36,879 nt of DNA from Leptolyngbya sp. (GCA_003249025.1 QBMH01000024.1:1-36879), one strand, 5' to 3'. Numbered from the stretch's first letter, positions 8,102-17,639 are shown. The notes: generated by a model from the letters alone, not told the origin. Translations and numbers: made by a program.

Positions 8102-8204
8102 ACAAAGTAAACAGGCACTAGAGTTATCCGAATACTCAATACATTGATTGACAGTATTCGATCTAAGCCTAAGTCTGTTTAGCAAAGTATTACAAGCTTC
8201 TGCC

Positions 8205-8234
8205 TGTGAGGATATATTGCGATACATCCTCACA
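8205..8234. repeat. 9-bp inverted repeat
   Basis: TGTGAGGAT (8205-8213) and ATCCTCACA (8226-8234) form a perfect 9-bp stem with a 12-nt loop. It lies about 105 nt after the small exported-protein gene and 38 nt before the broken MBL gene. It has no T-tract. It could be a weak transcription end or an old operator. Confidence 0.4.
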
Positions 8235-8272
8235 AATCTTGCTAACTCTCAAGATGAGATCGATGAGGAGCT

Positions 8273-8436
8273 ATGAAAATTCATCATCTTAACTGTGGCT
8301 GTCTGTCTCCCCTTGGAGGTGTACTGTTTGATGGGTTCAGTCAGGGTGTGACGGCTCATCTGTTTGTCACTGTCTGTTAATTGAAACAGAGCAAGGCTGA
8401 GTTTTGGTAGATTATCGGTTTCGGCTTACTCTGTAG
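8273..8436 (+). pseudogene. Metallo-beta-lactamase-fold hydrolase, N-terminal remnant
   Basis: Starting at an ATG with AGGAG just upstream, the frame reads MKIHHLNCGCLSPLGG, then LFDGFSQGVTAHL. This is the N-terminus of a cyanobacterial MBL-fold metallohydrolase group whose normal text continues VCHCLLIET..GLVLVDTGFG. Here a one-base shift near 8370 breaks the frame. The continuation CLLIETEQG is followed by a TGA in place of the expected codon, then VLVD. The rest of the protein, including the HxHxDH zinc motif, is absent. It therefore has at least three lesions: a frameshift, a nonsense codon and a 3' deletion. Its retained ribosome site suggests a fairly recent loss. Confidence 0.6.
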
Positions 8437-8534
8437 CACTTGATTAAGCGTAAATTCGGGAGTAGGATAAGCTGACATGCATTCAAACTATAGAAACAAG
8501 GAGCTTAAGCCTCTTGTTTACAAGTTTCCTTGAA

Positions 8535-8570
8535 TCTTTACTACAACTTAAGTCTTTACTGCAACTTAAA
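8535..8570. repeat. 18-bp direct tandem repeat, two copies
   Basis: TCTTTACTACAACTTAAG is followed immediately by TCTTTACTGCAACTTAAA (16 of 18 identical). It lies just beyond the 3' end of crtW, in non-coding sequence. Confidence 0.6.
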
Positions 8571-8605
8571 GGACGACTAACTTATCAACCCGACAATGGT
8601 TGATT

Positions 8606-9415
8606 CTACCCATTTGAAGTCGTACTTCGACTACACTCAGTCTCAAATATCGATGCGGCTTTCATCCGCTGTGTGCTTTGATGAACCCCAGGCAAGTCGT
8701 ACCATGCAACATCAGGATACTCATGATGCTCCCAATGGTATCCAAAGTGGTAGCAGGAAAAGAATGACCAGATTGGAGGGTAGTTGCTGCTCACAGCACG
8801 GTGAGGATTGCGACTATCAATGTTGCTCGATCTGTGAGGGAGATAGGTTCCAAAAAAGAATAGCTGTATTGAACTGAGCACAAGGGGCAGAAGCCAGAAC
8901 AACAGGATATTAAAACCTGAAATATTCAACCCAAACCGCAAGATTAAAAACGCGATAGTCATGTACCAAAACAGCTTGCGTCGCAATTCTGCATCGACGT
9001 AATCCATCATGAAATTTAGATACCAGGCAAAAAAGCCAGAATGAACTCCATCATGAAAATCAGGATCGTCTAGTTGACCTGGATGACGATGATGTTTCCA
9101 ATGATTCAATGTCAGTTTTTTGTAGGGTAGAAGAGCATACATTGTCACCATGAAAGATCCAATCCAATCATTCAAAGGGCGGTTGTTGGAAATCACACTG
9201 CCATGAATTGCATCATGGGCAACAATAAACAGTCCGGTTTGAATAAAGGTTCGCCCTAAAATAGCTGGCACAATCCATATCAGTGATGCATCAGCTAGGT
9301 TAGCGGTTAACAAGATGACCAGACTGCTGATCCACAGGAAGACAAGCACTAAAGCGACTAAAAGTCCTATCTTGGACTCTACTTTGGGTTTACGCTGCAC
9401 GGAGATCTGCCTCAT
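8606..9415 (-). CDS. crtW: Beta-carotene ketolase, CrtW type
   Basis: Membrane di-iron oxygenase of the fatty-acid-desaturase superfamily, expected to add 4-keto groups to beta-carotene (echinenone, canthaxanthin). It is 269 residues, close to Nostoc CrtW. The histidine clusters that bind iron are in order: HDAIH (67-71), HWKHHRH (105-111), and YHFGYHWEHHEYPD in the C-terminal third. FGTYLPHR and LLPYKKL are also CrtW-like. Four hydrophobic segments anchor it. The Synechocystis-type ketolase CrtO is unrelated, so the CrtW assignment is specific. The last 20 or so residues (after GVHQ) run into low-conservation sequence and may be a recent read-through extension. The product could supply ketocarotenoid to an orange-carotenoid-type protein, but none is encoded here. 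Confidence 0.9.
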   Translation of the reverse strand: MRQISVQRKPKVESKIGLLVALVLVFLWISSLVILLTANLADASLIWIVPAILGRTFIQTGLFIVAHDAIHGSVISNNRPLNDWIGSFMVTMYALLPYKKLTLNHWKHHRHPGQLDDPDFHDGVHSGFFAWYLNFMMDYVDAELRRKLFWYMTIAFLILRFGLNISGFNILLFWLLPLVLSSIQLFFFGTYLPHRSSNIDSRNPHRAVSSNYPPIWSFFSCYHFGYHWEHHEYPDVAWYDLPGVHQSTQRMKAASIFETECSRSTTSNG

Positions 9416-9829
9416 CGAGAACCACTCTTTGAGACTGACGGAAGCTAGGAGACTGAATAAGAGTTGTCGTCATAAACCACTCGAAGAATTATCGTTTTCA
9501 ATATCTTAACTGTTCTTAACAATAACGAAAGCGATCGCAGACAGCTTGCATCTTTCTGAATAGAAGAATGATTCATCCTCTATATCTTTTGGGTAATGTT
9601 GCCATAAATCATACGATTTAGCCCCAACTGAAACCCCTTGCTCAAAAAAGGTTTGCTTATTGCAGGTTCAAAGGGATCGAAGCAGTAGGGATGGATCTTG
9701 TGCCTGCCCATGAGAATCGAAGACACCCACAAAAAGTGCCCTGATCTGACGTTGATATCCGATCATTGATGGCGGTTTAATTTAAAGTCTTTAAAGCCGA
9801 TCGCGGCATCGATTTATAGCCATTGCCCC
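9416..9829. other. Intergenic region, 414 bases
   Basis: It lies between crtW and the end of the PAS-GAF kinase. A minus-strand frame of about 55 codons (ending in SAIAFVIVKNS) is open but has no start codon and no recognisable similarity, so I do not call a gene. No strong hairpin was seen. Confidence 0.4.
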
Positions 9830-11698
9830 TTAGTAATGGGGTAGCTCAATAGTAAAATGAAGTTGTCCTGGAGTTTTTTCAACCGTAATAGTGCCGCCCA
9901 GATGATGGATTAACTGTTGTACAAGCGCTAGCCCTAAACCCGTGCCGCTTTGTTTCCAGGGATCAGAATTGGGGATGCGATAGAACTTTTCAAAAATGCG
10001 AGTGAGATCATTCATCGCAATGTCCGCGCTGGTATTGCTGATTTTTATTTGAGTTGAGTCAGCTTGAGCTTGAACAGTGATAATAATACTTCCATCTTGG
10101 GGCGTGTATTTGTAGGCATTGTTGAGTAGCTCTGCCAGGATGCGTTCTAAACTGGCTGCATTGGAAGTGAGGGCAGGCAAATTGGGCGCTAGGACTAGCT
10201 GGAGCGTTTGTTGACGGGCTTCGATTAATCCTTGGAAGGATGTAATCAAGTTGGGCAGCCATTGTTGTAGATGAATGGTTTCCAGGATTGGGGGCTGCTG
10301 TTCTGTCTGAAAGCGTTGCAGATCGAGCAGATCATTGATCAATTTGATTTCACGATCGCACTCTGCCTCCAAAATTTTAAGATATTTATTGAGCCGATTT
10401 CCCAGGGGATCGGATGGGGTCAAGGTCGAGGAGTTGCTTGCTTGAGTGGTGGCAAGCTTCAACATCTGAACTGCCATTTTTATATTAGCAACGGGCGATC
10501 GCAGTTCATGAGAGATGGTGCTGAGGAAATCATCTTTAAGGCGATCGAGGTTCTGCAATTCCTCAATTTGAGCTTGAGAGGCTTGATAGAGCCGAGCCTG
10601 CCGGATTGCGATCGCACATTGATTGGCAACCTGCTGCACAAGTCGAATTTCTAACTCATTAAATTCATTTTGCCGCTGCTTAAACAGCGACAGATCACCC
10701 AGCACGCCTTGACCATCGGAAATGGGATGAGACAAAATTGCGTAAGGGCGCACTGAGTGGACATCGATCTCACAAAATTGGAAATAGTCTCCTTGTAAAA
10801 GCTGGCGGTAGTTGTCTGGCAAGGTTGACATTGAAACCACTTCACCCTGAGTCGAGGGCGGTGGTAGTTCGACGACATTGCTAAACTCGTGGCAAACAGT
10901 GGAAGTCGCCAAGTCGATATCATACAGCGCCGTATTACAGCAAACTAAGTCCAACACGAGGGTTAACTCTTGGACTGCTGCTTGTAAAATATTGCTTTCG
11001 TCTAAACTATCCCGCACTTTATCCGTAATTCGTTTGAGACCCGCTTCAAAATTAAAAGCTTGCTGCAATTGAGTCGTGCGCTCTTGCACTCGTGTTTCTA
11101 GCTCGATGTTGAGCCATTCCGTGAGTCGCTGTAGCTGTTTGCGCTCGGTGATGTCGTGTATCGACCACCGCAGAGTGACCAACTGACCTTGAGGATCGCG
11201 AACCGCAGAAACCGTCAGCGCTACATCAAAAGGAAGATAGACCTTGGAACGCAGACGAACTTCCCAGTTTTGAATCTTGTCTATCTGCTGTAATTCATCG
11301 AGTTTTACGTGAAATCCAAAGAGACCGCCTTGCTCTATGAATACCCCCAGCGGCTTGCCTACCAAAAACTCTTGGGATACCTTCAGCATGTGGGCGATCG
11401 CTTGATTGGCTTCTTGAATTCTTCCAGTTGGGTCTGTCACCAAGTAGCCATCGGGGGCAAACTCAAATAGCTCTTGATAGCGCTGACGTTCTGCCTCGAT
11501 CGTGTGGCGTGCCATGATCAATGCTTCACTTTGTGCACGCACTTCCTCCTCAGAGACTTGCAACTCTTCCAAAACTGTCTGAAGTTCCTTAAATCCCTCT
11601 GCCAAAATTTCCTGGTAAGCGGTTGGCAGTTCAGCAGAGCGCTGATGTAAGGAGAGAACCCGGCGATGCACCGCGTTTAGCTGAGGAGAAATAGGCAT
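9830..11698 (-). CDS. PAS-GAF sensor histidine kinase
   Basis: A 622-residue cytosolic sensor kinase. A coiled segment (about 1-65) leads into a PAS domain (about 70-185, with FEFAPDGYLVTDPTGRIQEAN), then a coiled linker (ETRVQERTTQLQQ) and a GAF domain (about 218-370). The GAF lacks the Cys-His motif of bilin binders. HisKA follows with phosphoacceptor His397 (STISHELRSP), then an ATPase domain with an N box (ELLNNAYKYTP) and GTGLGLALVQQL. There is no receiver, so it must phosphorylate a separate protein; the single-domain receivers upstream are candidates. The ATG at 11698 is chosen. A TTG at 11800 would add 34 mostly hydrophobic residues with no evident ribosome site. It follows the CheB-CheR hybrid on the same strand, 156 nt apart. 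Confidence 0.85.
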   Translation of the reverse strand: MPISPQLNAVHRRVLSLHQRSAELPTAYQEILAEGFKELQTVLEELQVSEEEVRAQSEALIMARHTIEAERQRYQELFEFAPDGYLVTDPTGRIQEANQAIAHMLKVSQEFLVGKPLGVFIEQGGLFGFHVKLDELQQIDKIQNWEVRLRSKVYLPFDVALTVSAVRDPQGQLVTLRWSIHDITERKQLQRLTEWLNIELETRVQERTTQLQQAFNFEAGLKRITDKVRDSLDESNILQAAVQELTLVLDLVCCNTALYDIDLATSTVCHEFSNVVELPPPSTQGEVVSMSTLPDNYRQLLQGDYFQFCEIDVHSVRPYAILSHPISDGQGVLGDLSLFKQRQNEFNELEIRLVQQVANQCAIAIRQARLYQASQAQIEELQNLDRLKDDFLSTISHELRSPVANIKMAVQMLKLATTQASNSSTLTPSDPLGNRLNKYLKILEAECDREIKLINDLLDLQRFQTEQQPPILETIHLQQWLPNLITSFQGLIEARQQTLQLVLAPNLPALTSNAASLERILAELLNNAYKYTPQDGSIIITVQAQADSTQIKISNTSADIAMNDLTRIFEKFYRIPNSDPWKQSGTGLGLALVQQLIHHLGGTITVEKTPGQLHFTIELPHY

Positions 11699-11854
11699 GG
11701 TTGGTTTGGGTAAAGCCAATTGTATTAAGTTGGCAGCAAAAGACCAGATAGTTACGAGTACGGTGTGGGTGACAATGGCACTTAACCCTTGGGCGACCAA
11801 GGTCGAAGCCCAGTATCAACTGAGTCAGAACAAACAGGATTCATTTAATAATAA

Positions 11855-14800
11855 TCATTGTTTTCCCCGTTGGTCGTGTTTAGCCAAGCCTGCAATGATC
11901 CCCGCCAGTTGAACAGGCTGAACGGGTTTAGCAATATGCACTTGAAACCCCGCTGCGATCGCCAGATCTCGTTCGCGATCGTTGGCATAGGCAGTGAGAG
12001 CAACGGCAGAAATTTGCCCGGTCGGGGCATCCATTGCTCTCACTTGACGCATCAGGAACAGTCCATCTTCATCTGGCATTCCGATATCGGACAGCAGCAC
12101 ATCAAATTTATTCGGCGTTTCAGTGAGGGCAGCGATCGCCTCCCTTGCCGATGACACCACAACCACCTCCGCTCCAAAATCTTGCAATATCCATTGGATC
12201 AAATCCCGGCTATCCGCTTCATCATCCACCACCAAAATCTGTAATCCTTTCAGAGAAAGCGCTTTCGGCATGATCTCATCTACCGATTCTGCTCTATTGT
12301 CGGCTAGTTCTAGTTCGGCACTGGTTAACGGCGCTTCCGGCACCTCCTGCACCTTTGAAACTTCCAACAGGGCTTCCCCTAAGGGCAACCGCACGATCAT
12401 CGTAGTGCCCTGACCCTCACCTGGACTCTCTGCCTGCACCGTGCCCCCGTGGGCTTCCACAATATGGCGCACAATCGACAAGCCCAACCCTAAACCCTGA
12501 CTCGATTTGCTGCTGCTAGAATCGCCCTGACGGAAGCGATCGAAGACATAGGGCAGCAACTCGACGCGGATTCCTTGCCCCGTATCACAAACTCGAATTT
12601 CGGCATGAGTTTGCCCTGCCTCCAGGCTAATGTCCACGCGCCCACCCGCCGGTGTAAACTTAATCGCGTTGGTGAGTAAATTCCACAAAACCTGTTGGAG
12701 CCGATCGCGATCGCCCCATACCGTCACCGAGGTTAGCTGCGCCACCAGTTGAATAGTTTTCGCGTCTGCCGCTAGCTGCACCGACTCGATCGCCCCTTGC
12801 ACCACCGCACGTAGGTCAGTTGACTGGACATTGAGATGTAGTTTGCCGTTCACAATCCGAGAAATATCTAGCAAATCATCAATTAACTGTGCCTGAGATT
12901 TGGCACTGCGCTCAATGATTTCTAGGGCACTTGTGGCAGCGTCTTCCTTCAATTTACGGGTACGCAGCAAACTTGCCCAACCCAACATAATATGCAGCGG
13001 ATTGCGGAGTTCATGGGATAGGTTCGAGAGAAAATCATCTTTGGCGCGGTTGGCAGTTTCCGCCTGCTGACGGGCTGTTTGCTCCTGGCTCAATAGCTGC
13101 GATCGCTCGGTTTCATATCGTCGCTGCTCAGTAATATCGGCGATCGCCAGCAACAGCATTCGAGCGTCATCCAAGTGCAAAATGCAGGCATTCAGCAGCA
13201 TCGTTTTTTGCCCAATCTGCTCAAAATTGTGAGTGATCTCAAAATCTTGGAGATCGATATCGCTGGCAAACACATCTTCTAACAAAAACCGCAGGTCGGG
13301 CAGATTCCACTGTCTATTGCCCAAATCAAACAGTAACGTCTGCTGGGTTTCGGGCGGTGCAACCTGAAAGGTTCGATAAAACGCTTGATTGGCGGTATTG
13401 ACCCGCAGTTGAGCATCTAGCACAATCAACGGTATTTGCACCGTCTCCACGATCGCTTCCGCATAGTTCCGCGCCGATTCTAGGGCGGCGACTCCTTGCT
13501 TCAAAGCATCAATATCCGTCAGCACCATCACCACCCCATCAATCTGGTTTTCCGTAGTGCGATAAGGACGAACACGCAGGGTATACCAATAGCCTGACTC
13601 AGTTTGCACCTCTAGCTCTTTCCCTGCCAGCGTTTCCAGCACCTCTAACAGCAATAATTCCAGGTTGGGAAGATTGAAGGTCGTGCGGATATCGCTGAGC
13701 GGTCGTCCAACATCCGCCGGGATCAGGTTAAATAACTGCTGCGCCATGGGGGTAAATCGGCGAATATGCAGATCGTTTGTCAACATCAATATAGGGATGT
13801 TGATACTGGCAAGCAGATTCGTCAAATCATTGTTTACCTGAAAGAGATCTAAATTGCGGCTACGGAGTTCTTCGTTGGTGGTGTTGAGTTCTTCGTTCGT
13901 TGACTGAATCTCTTCCTTGGCAGTCTCTAACTCTTCATTGGTGCTTTGCAACTCCTCATTGCTCGACAATATTTCCTCGTTGGCAACCTTCAAATTCTGA
14001 TTCACACCCTCTTGTTCTTGAACTAAGGTTTGCAAATATTCTTGAGTCGTGATCTGCTCCCTTGTAATTGCCGCAAGTGCTTGTCTTAGCCGAATGATCT
14101 CTTGCTCTGTGTCTTCTGGATCTCGGTCAAGTGGCGCAGCGTTGCTCTCCTCAGTAGCAATGGCTTCAAACAAAATCAAAAAATACAACTCTTCAATGGT
14201 GGGCGGCTTGAATGGAATCACCCGTAGAGTCACTGTGTTTGAAGCCAAGTTCATCTCTAACGGGATGCCCTCTTTTATCACGGTCACATTTTGCTGCTGG
14301 GCTTGATGAATTGCGGTTCGCAGGTCTGCTAGCAATGCCTCACGTACGATTTTGAGCAAATTGAGGCTGGCTTTTCCGGGGGCAAACTGAAGATAGGGGT
14401 TCGTGTCGCCACGCAGTTGCAAAATCTCTAGCTTGTGATTGACCACAACTCCTACAGGAGCGTAGTGGGCGGCAATCAGTCGATCGGTTTCTTCTTGCAG
14501 ATCAAAAACATCCGATGATACTTGTATGAGGGGTTGACGATCTTCTACTTTGACGATGGGATAGCTGCTGGTAGTAAAGGAAACCTGAGGACGGATCGCT
14601 TTGAGTTTTTTGGTGTAAATCTTGCACCGTCGATCCACTAACTCAAATAAATCCGAAAATTTTCCGGTGCTTTCGGAGGTGCCCAACATCAAAAAGCCAG
14701 AGGGTTTGAGGCTGTAGTGAAAGATGGGCATTAACCGTTCTTGCAGGGTTTCGCCCATATAAATCAACACGTTGCGGCAGGTGATCAAATCCATATTAGA

Positions 14801-16087
14801 AAACGGCGGCTCGCTGCTTAAATCTTGACGAGCAAATACGCAGAGTTCCCGGACTGCCTTAGAAATTTGGTAGCTGCCGTTTGATAGAGGACTGAAGAAG
14901 ACACTACGGCGATCGCTCGAAACTTCTACCATTTGACTGGCGGCGTAGATGCCACTTCGGGCTTTGTCGATCGCCGCAGTGCTAATATCGGTGGCAAACA
15001 TCTGAATCGATGGATGAATCGGTTTATCTCTTAGAAATTCCAACAGGCAAATAGCGATGGAATAAACTTCTTCCCCCGTGGAGCAACCCGCAACCCAAAT
15101 GCGGATAGGATCGGCTGAGTTATTTTGCACAATCCGAGGAAATACTTGCTGGGTCAAGAGGTCAAAGGCTTCTGAGTCGCGGAAGAAACTAGTCACATGG
15201 ATCAAGATCTCTTCATAGAGTGCCTGTACTTCTGGCGGATGGGTTTGTAAATATTGAACGTATTCATCCAGTTGATCCATTTTATAGAGCAGCATCCGTC
15301 GCTCAATTCGGCGATCGAGGGTGGTGCGTTTATAGAGCGAAAAATCGACTCCAGAGATCGATCGCAACAGTAAAAATAGCGTGGACAGGGGATTGAGACT
15401 AGATGGGATGGCGGGGGCAGCCATTACCGATACCGACTGGGCGATGAAAGGATGGCGGCTAAGCTTGGCAATTTCTTCAGCGATTTGTTGCGGCGGCAAG
15501 ACAAAATCGACGTTGCCCGTTGCCACAGCAGTATTCGGCATACTCTCAAACCGGGCACTGTCTTCACATTGAGCAAAGGTGATTCCGCCTGCTTCCTTAA
15601 TTGCCGTCAAACCACGGGAGCCATCGCCATCGCCACCCGATAAAATGACCGCGATCGCTTTATGTTGGCGATCGGCTGCCAACGAATTAAACAACGCATC
15701 TCCTGGCATGTAACCATGCCCCAACACCTTCTCGCGAGGCGCAAGTTGGAGCCTGCCAGCTACTAAGGTCATAGAAGTATTGGGCGGAATCACATAAATA
15801 TGATTTGGCTCCACCAATACGCCATCTTTCACCTCATTCACAGGCATTTGAGTCGCCCGTCCCAAGATTTCAGACAGCATACTTTTATGATCTGGGGCGA
15901 GGTGTTGCACTAACACAAACCCCATACCTGTATCCGTCGGCAGATGACTTAATAGCTGGGTGAATGCTTCCAGACCACCCGCAGAAGCCGCAATACCCAC
16001 AATCGGAAAGGTTGACTCTGTGCTGTCTTGTGGGGTTTCATTATTCTCTGCGATCGCAGGCTCAAGGGGTGGTTGCTCAGTAATCAT
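11855..16087 (-). CDS. CheB-CheR-PAS hybrid histidine kinase with C-terminal receiver
   Basis: A 1410-residue multidomain signalling protein. The N-terminal CheB-like methylesterase shows the triad segments GIAASAGGLE (Ser35), LVQHLAPDH (His62) and ILSGGDGDGSRG (Asp155). A CheR-like methyltransferase (about 215-500) has the SAM motif VAGCSTGEEVYSIAI and LITCRNVLIYMG. A degenerate PAS-like region (about 540-650), a strikingly repetitive coiled coil (SSNEELQSTNEELETAKEE, about 655-745) and two PAS domains (about 750-990) follow. HisKA has His1025 (NLSHELRNPL), then an ATPase domain with LWNLLTNAIKFTP and GLGLGLSIVRHI. The terminal receiver (about 1284-1400) has phosphoacceptor Asp1334 (LLSDIGMPDEDG). 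No chemoreceptor or CheA is nearby, so a non-chemotactic role is likely. It is probably co-transcribed with the downstream PAS-GAF kinase. Confidence 0.92.
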   Translation of the reverse strand: MITEQPPLEPAIAENNETPQDSTESTFPIVGIAASAGGLEAFTQLLSHLPTDTGMGFVLVQHLAPDHKSMLSEILGRATQMPVNEVKDGVLVEPNHIYVIPPNTSMTLVAGRLQLAPREKVLGHGYMPGDALFNSLAADRQHKAIAVILSGGDGDGSRGLTAIKEAGGITFAQCEDSARFESMPNTAVATGNVDFVLPPQQIAEEIAKLSRHPFIAQSVSVMAAPAIPSSLNPLSTLFLLLRSISGVDFSLYKRTTLDRRIERRMLLYKMDQLDEYVQYLQTHPPEVQALYEEILIHVTSFFRDSEAFDLLTQQVFPRIVQNNSADPIRIWVAGCSTGEEVYSIAICLLEFLRDKPIHPSIQMFATDISTAAIDKARSGIYAASQMVEVSSDRRSVFFSPLSNGSYQISKAVRELCVFARQDLSSEPPFSNMDLITCRNVLIYMGETLQERLMPIFHYSLKPSGFLMLGTSESTGKFSDLFELVDRRCKIYTKKLKAIRPQVSFTTSSYPIVKVEDRQPLIQVSSDVFDLQEETDRLIAAHYAPVGVVVNHKLEILQLRGDTNPYLQFAPGKASLNLLKIVREALLADLRTAIHQAQQQNVTVIKEGIPLEMNLASNTVTLRVIPFKPPTIEELYFLILFEAIATEESNAAPLDRDPEDTEQEIIRLRQALAAITREQITTQEYLQTLVQEQEGVNQNLKVANEEILSSNEELQSTNEELETAKEEIQSTNEELNTTNEELRSRNLDLFQVNNDLTNLLASINIPILMLTNDLHIRRFTPMAQQLFNLIPADVGRPLSDIRTTFNLPNLELLLLEVLETLAGKELEVQTESGYWYTLRVRPYRTTENQIDGVVMVLTDIDALKQGVAALESARNYAEAIVETVQIPLIVLDAQLRVNTANQAFYRTFQVAPPETQQTLLFDLGNRQWNLPDLRFLLEDVFASDIDLQDFEITHNFEQIGQKTMLLNACILHLDDARMLLLAIADITEQRRYETERSQLLSQEQTARQQAETANRAKDDFLSNLSHELRNPLHIMLGWASLLRTRKLKEDAATSALEIIERSAKSQAQLIDDLLDISRIVNGKLHLNVQSTDLRAVVQGAIESVQLAADAKTIQLVAQLTSVTVWGDRDRLQQVLWNLLTNAIKFTPAGGRVDISLEAGQTHAEIRVCDTGQGIRVELLPYVFDRFRQGDSSSSKSSQGLGLGLSIVRHIVEAHGGTVQAESPGEGQGTTMIVRLPLGEALLEVSKVQEVPEAPLTSAELELADNRAESVDEIMPKALSLKGLQILVVDDEADSRDLIQWILQDFGAEVVVVSSAREAIAALTETPNKFDVLLSDIGMPDEDGLFLMRQVRAMDAPTGQISAVALTAYANDRERDLAIAAGFQVHIAKPVQPVQLAGIIAGLAKHDQRGKQ

Positions 16088-16687
16088 AAAGCCGGTGAAT
16101 GTTTGGAGGAGGCTGATAACTCAGTCAGTCTAAATGCCCTGATACTATCACGTATAAAAATTCATGATGTTGCATTGAATTAAGATAAGGCACTCATATA
16201 CTTAACGCATCCACAACCCTGTGGTCAAGGCAGTTTACCTATCGCGTTGCAGTGGATGACGCAATCCTCTAAAGGAAGATTTTGAACATCTACTTTGAAC
16301 ATCTACGTTACGTAATGTGCAGTGATGTCTTAGCCTGACTGGAAAGTTGCCCATTGCATGACGTTGTGATTGGGTAAGAACAAACAAAAGATAAGCAGTG
16401 TTGCGAGATTAGATCTCCACTGCTTGCCTATGACCACTCCCTACTTGAATCAGAAAAAACCTAACGAAAATCAGAGCGAGTCGTTGTGGCGTTTGGCTCG
16501 TAGCGATCGACCGTTTCAGGCTTCGGACGGCGCAACCCTGCCAATCCTGCTGAGTTTTTCTTAGCAATATATCAACTCAAGACATAGATTTCTTGGGTAT
16601 TCATAGGCGTTTATTAAGTGCAATAGCGATCGCAATAAGTTTGAAATGTAGAGTATTAATTCAGGCGCTCCTAGCCTATGGAACATC
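16088..16687. other. 600-base gap in the signalling cluster
   Basis: It separates the single-receiver gene from the CheB-CheR hybrid and should hold the latter's promoter. It contains a perfect 13-bp tandem repeat (16281-16306) next to the palindrome TTACGTAA (16308-16315). A 64-codon plus-strand frame at 16370-16564 begins with TTG, has no ribosome site and no recognisable motif, so it is not called. Confidence 0.4.
16281..16306. repeat. 13-bp perfect tandem repeat upstream of the hybrid kinase
   Basis: TTTGAACATCTAC occurs twice back to back and is followed by GTTACGTAAT, which contains the 8-bp palindrome TTACGTAA. It lies about 195-230 nt upstream of the CheB-CheR-kinase start. Repeated half-site plus palindrome could be a regulator-binding region, but this is unproven. 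Confidence 0.35.
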
Positions 16688-17107
16688 TCATATAGCTGGA
16701 TCGATCAGATGGCTAGGCTGTAAGATCGTCTTGATTTGATCAAGCAAGTTCTCGAAATCAATCGGTTTACGAACAAAACCGTCGGCTCCCGCATCAAACC
16801 CTTCGGCTGGCATCAGGGCGCTGTAGCCAGTCACTAAAAGAATTGGGATAAAGGGTAGATGATGGTTTTTCCGAATCTGTCGGGTTACCTCAAATCCATT
16901 CATTTCTGGCATCATCACATCCAAAAGCACTAATTCGGGTGGATGAGCAGCAATCTTGTCTAAGGCAGACTGACCACTATTAGCCACCTCAACTTGATAT
17001 CCTTCGTTTTCTAAAACTGTTTGTAGCAAAAAGGAGTTATCGGAAAGGTCGTCAACTACTAGAATGCAATCAACTTGTGGTGCTATTTCAGAAGATAAAC
17101 TATTCAT
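16688..17107 (-). CDS. Single-domain response regulator (CheY-like)
   Basis: A 139-residue stand-alone receiver. The acidic pair is in CILVVDDLSD, the phosphoacceptor Asp in LVLLDVMMPEMNG, the Thr/Ser switch in ILLVTGYSA and the Lys in FVRKPID, so all catalytic residues are present. There is no output domain; it should act by protein contact or as a phosphate shuttle. It is one of three such receivers in this minus-strand cluster, each differing in sequence. The start is the ATG at 17107, without a strong ribosome site. Partner kinases are the flanking multidomain proteins by position only. Confidence 0.88.
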   Translation of the reverse strand: MNSLSSEIAPQVDCILVVDDLSDNSFLLQTVLENEGYQVEVANSGQSALDKIAAHPPELVLLDVMMPEMNGFEVTRQIRKNHHLPFIPILLVTGYSALMPAEGFDAGADGFVRKPIDFENLLDQIKTILQPSHLIDPAI

Positions 17108-17240
17108 TACTAGGGCAAAGCTTTTTCTAAAGGCAAAGGATTTTTGATATGTAGCTCTATCTTCTCTATTAATCTCTGCATTTCACTCCTACCATAGAGA
17201 GATCTATCTTAATTTCTCTGAGTAACCCGGCACTGTTTAT

Positions 17241-17639
17241 TTATACAGAGCAAGCAGTTGCTAATTGGGCGGTTTCTTTACGTAATACTTCAGCTAAATG
17301 CTCGTCAATGGGTTGCCACTGCGGATTTGTCGCTTTTCCTGTTTGCCACTCAAAGGAAACCTGACTAAATCCGTTGTATTTTGGTCGGCTGGTGTTGGCG
17401 GGGCAATGTTCGATCCAAATTAAGCGATCGCAGTCTAATTGAAACTTCTGGGCAATATGGCTTGCCAGTTGTTCAATTTTGTAGGGAACAAACCATCCCG
17501 TTTCGCAACCCATATCAGACACCATCACGATGTACTGCCCAAGCGACGAGTGAAAAATTTGCAAATAGCATCGCAATTGCCAAGTGCCAAATTCTTGCCC
17601 TGGAACCGTACATTGATAGGACTGATCAACGATCTTCAT
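17241..17639 (-). CDS. Hypothetical cyanobacterial-type protein in the signalling cluster
   Basis: A 132-residue soluble protein that I cannot place in a named family. The ATG at 17639 has AGGGA about 7 nt upstream. The sequence is mixed alpha/beta, rich in aromatic residues (GTWQLRCYLQIFHSSLGQY, ETGWFVPYKIEQLASHI, RLIWIEHCPANTSR). It has five cysteines spread along the chain, with no CxxC pair. No signal peptide or transmembrane segment is present. It lies between a receiver gene and the zinc-ribbon miniprotein, all in the same orientation with short spacers. It is likely co-expressed, but a role in signalling is only a guess from position. Confidence 0.65.
   Translation of the reverse strand: MKIVDQSYQCTVPGQEFGTWQLRCYLQIFHSSLGQYIVMVSDMGCETGWFVPYKIEQLASHIAQKFQLDCDRLIWIEHCPANTSRPKYNGFSQVSFEWQTGKATNPQWQPIDEHLAEVLRKETAQLATACSV

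Noticed and set aside
8596-8877. 93-codon plus-strand frame over the crtW 3' end
   Set aside because: It is antisense to the strongly supported crtW gene and shows no family motif.
9490-9660. Minus-strand frame of about 55 codons after crtW
   Set aside because: No start codon and no similarity; probably chance openness.
11699-11800. TTG-initiated extension of the PAS-GAF kinase adding a hydrophobic segment
   Set aside because: No ribosome site and not needed for the domain set; the ATG at 11698 is preferred, though a membrane anchor cannot be fully excluded.
16370-16564. 64-codon plus-strand frame in the signalling cluster gap
   Set aside because: It starts with TTG, has no ribosome site, no recognisable motif and opposes the direction of all neighbours.
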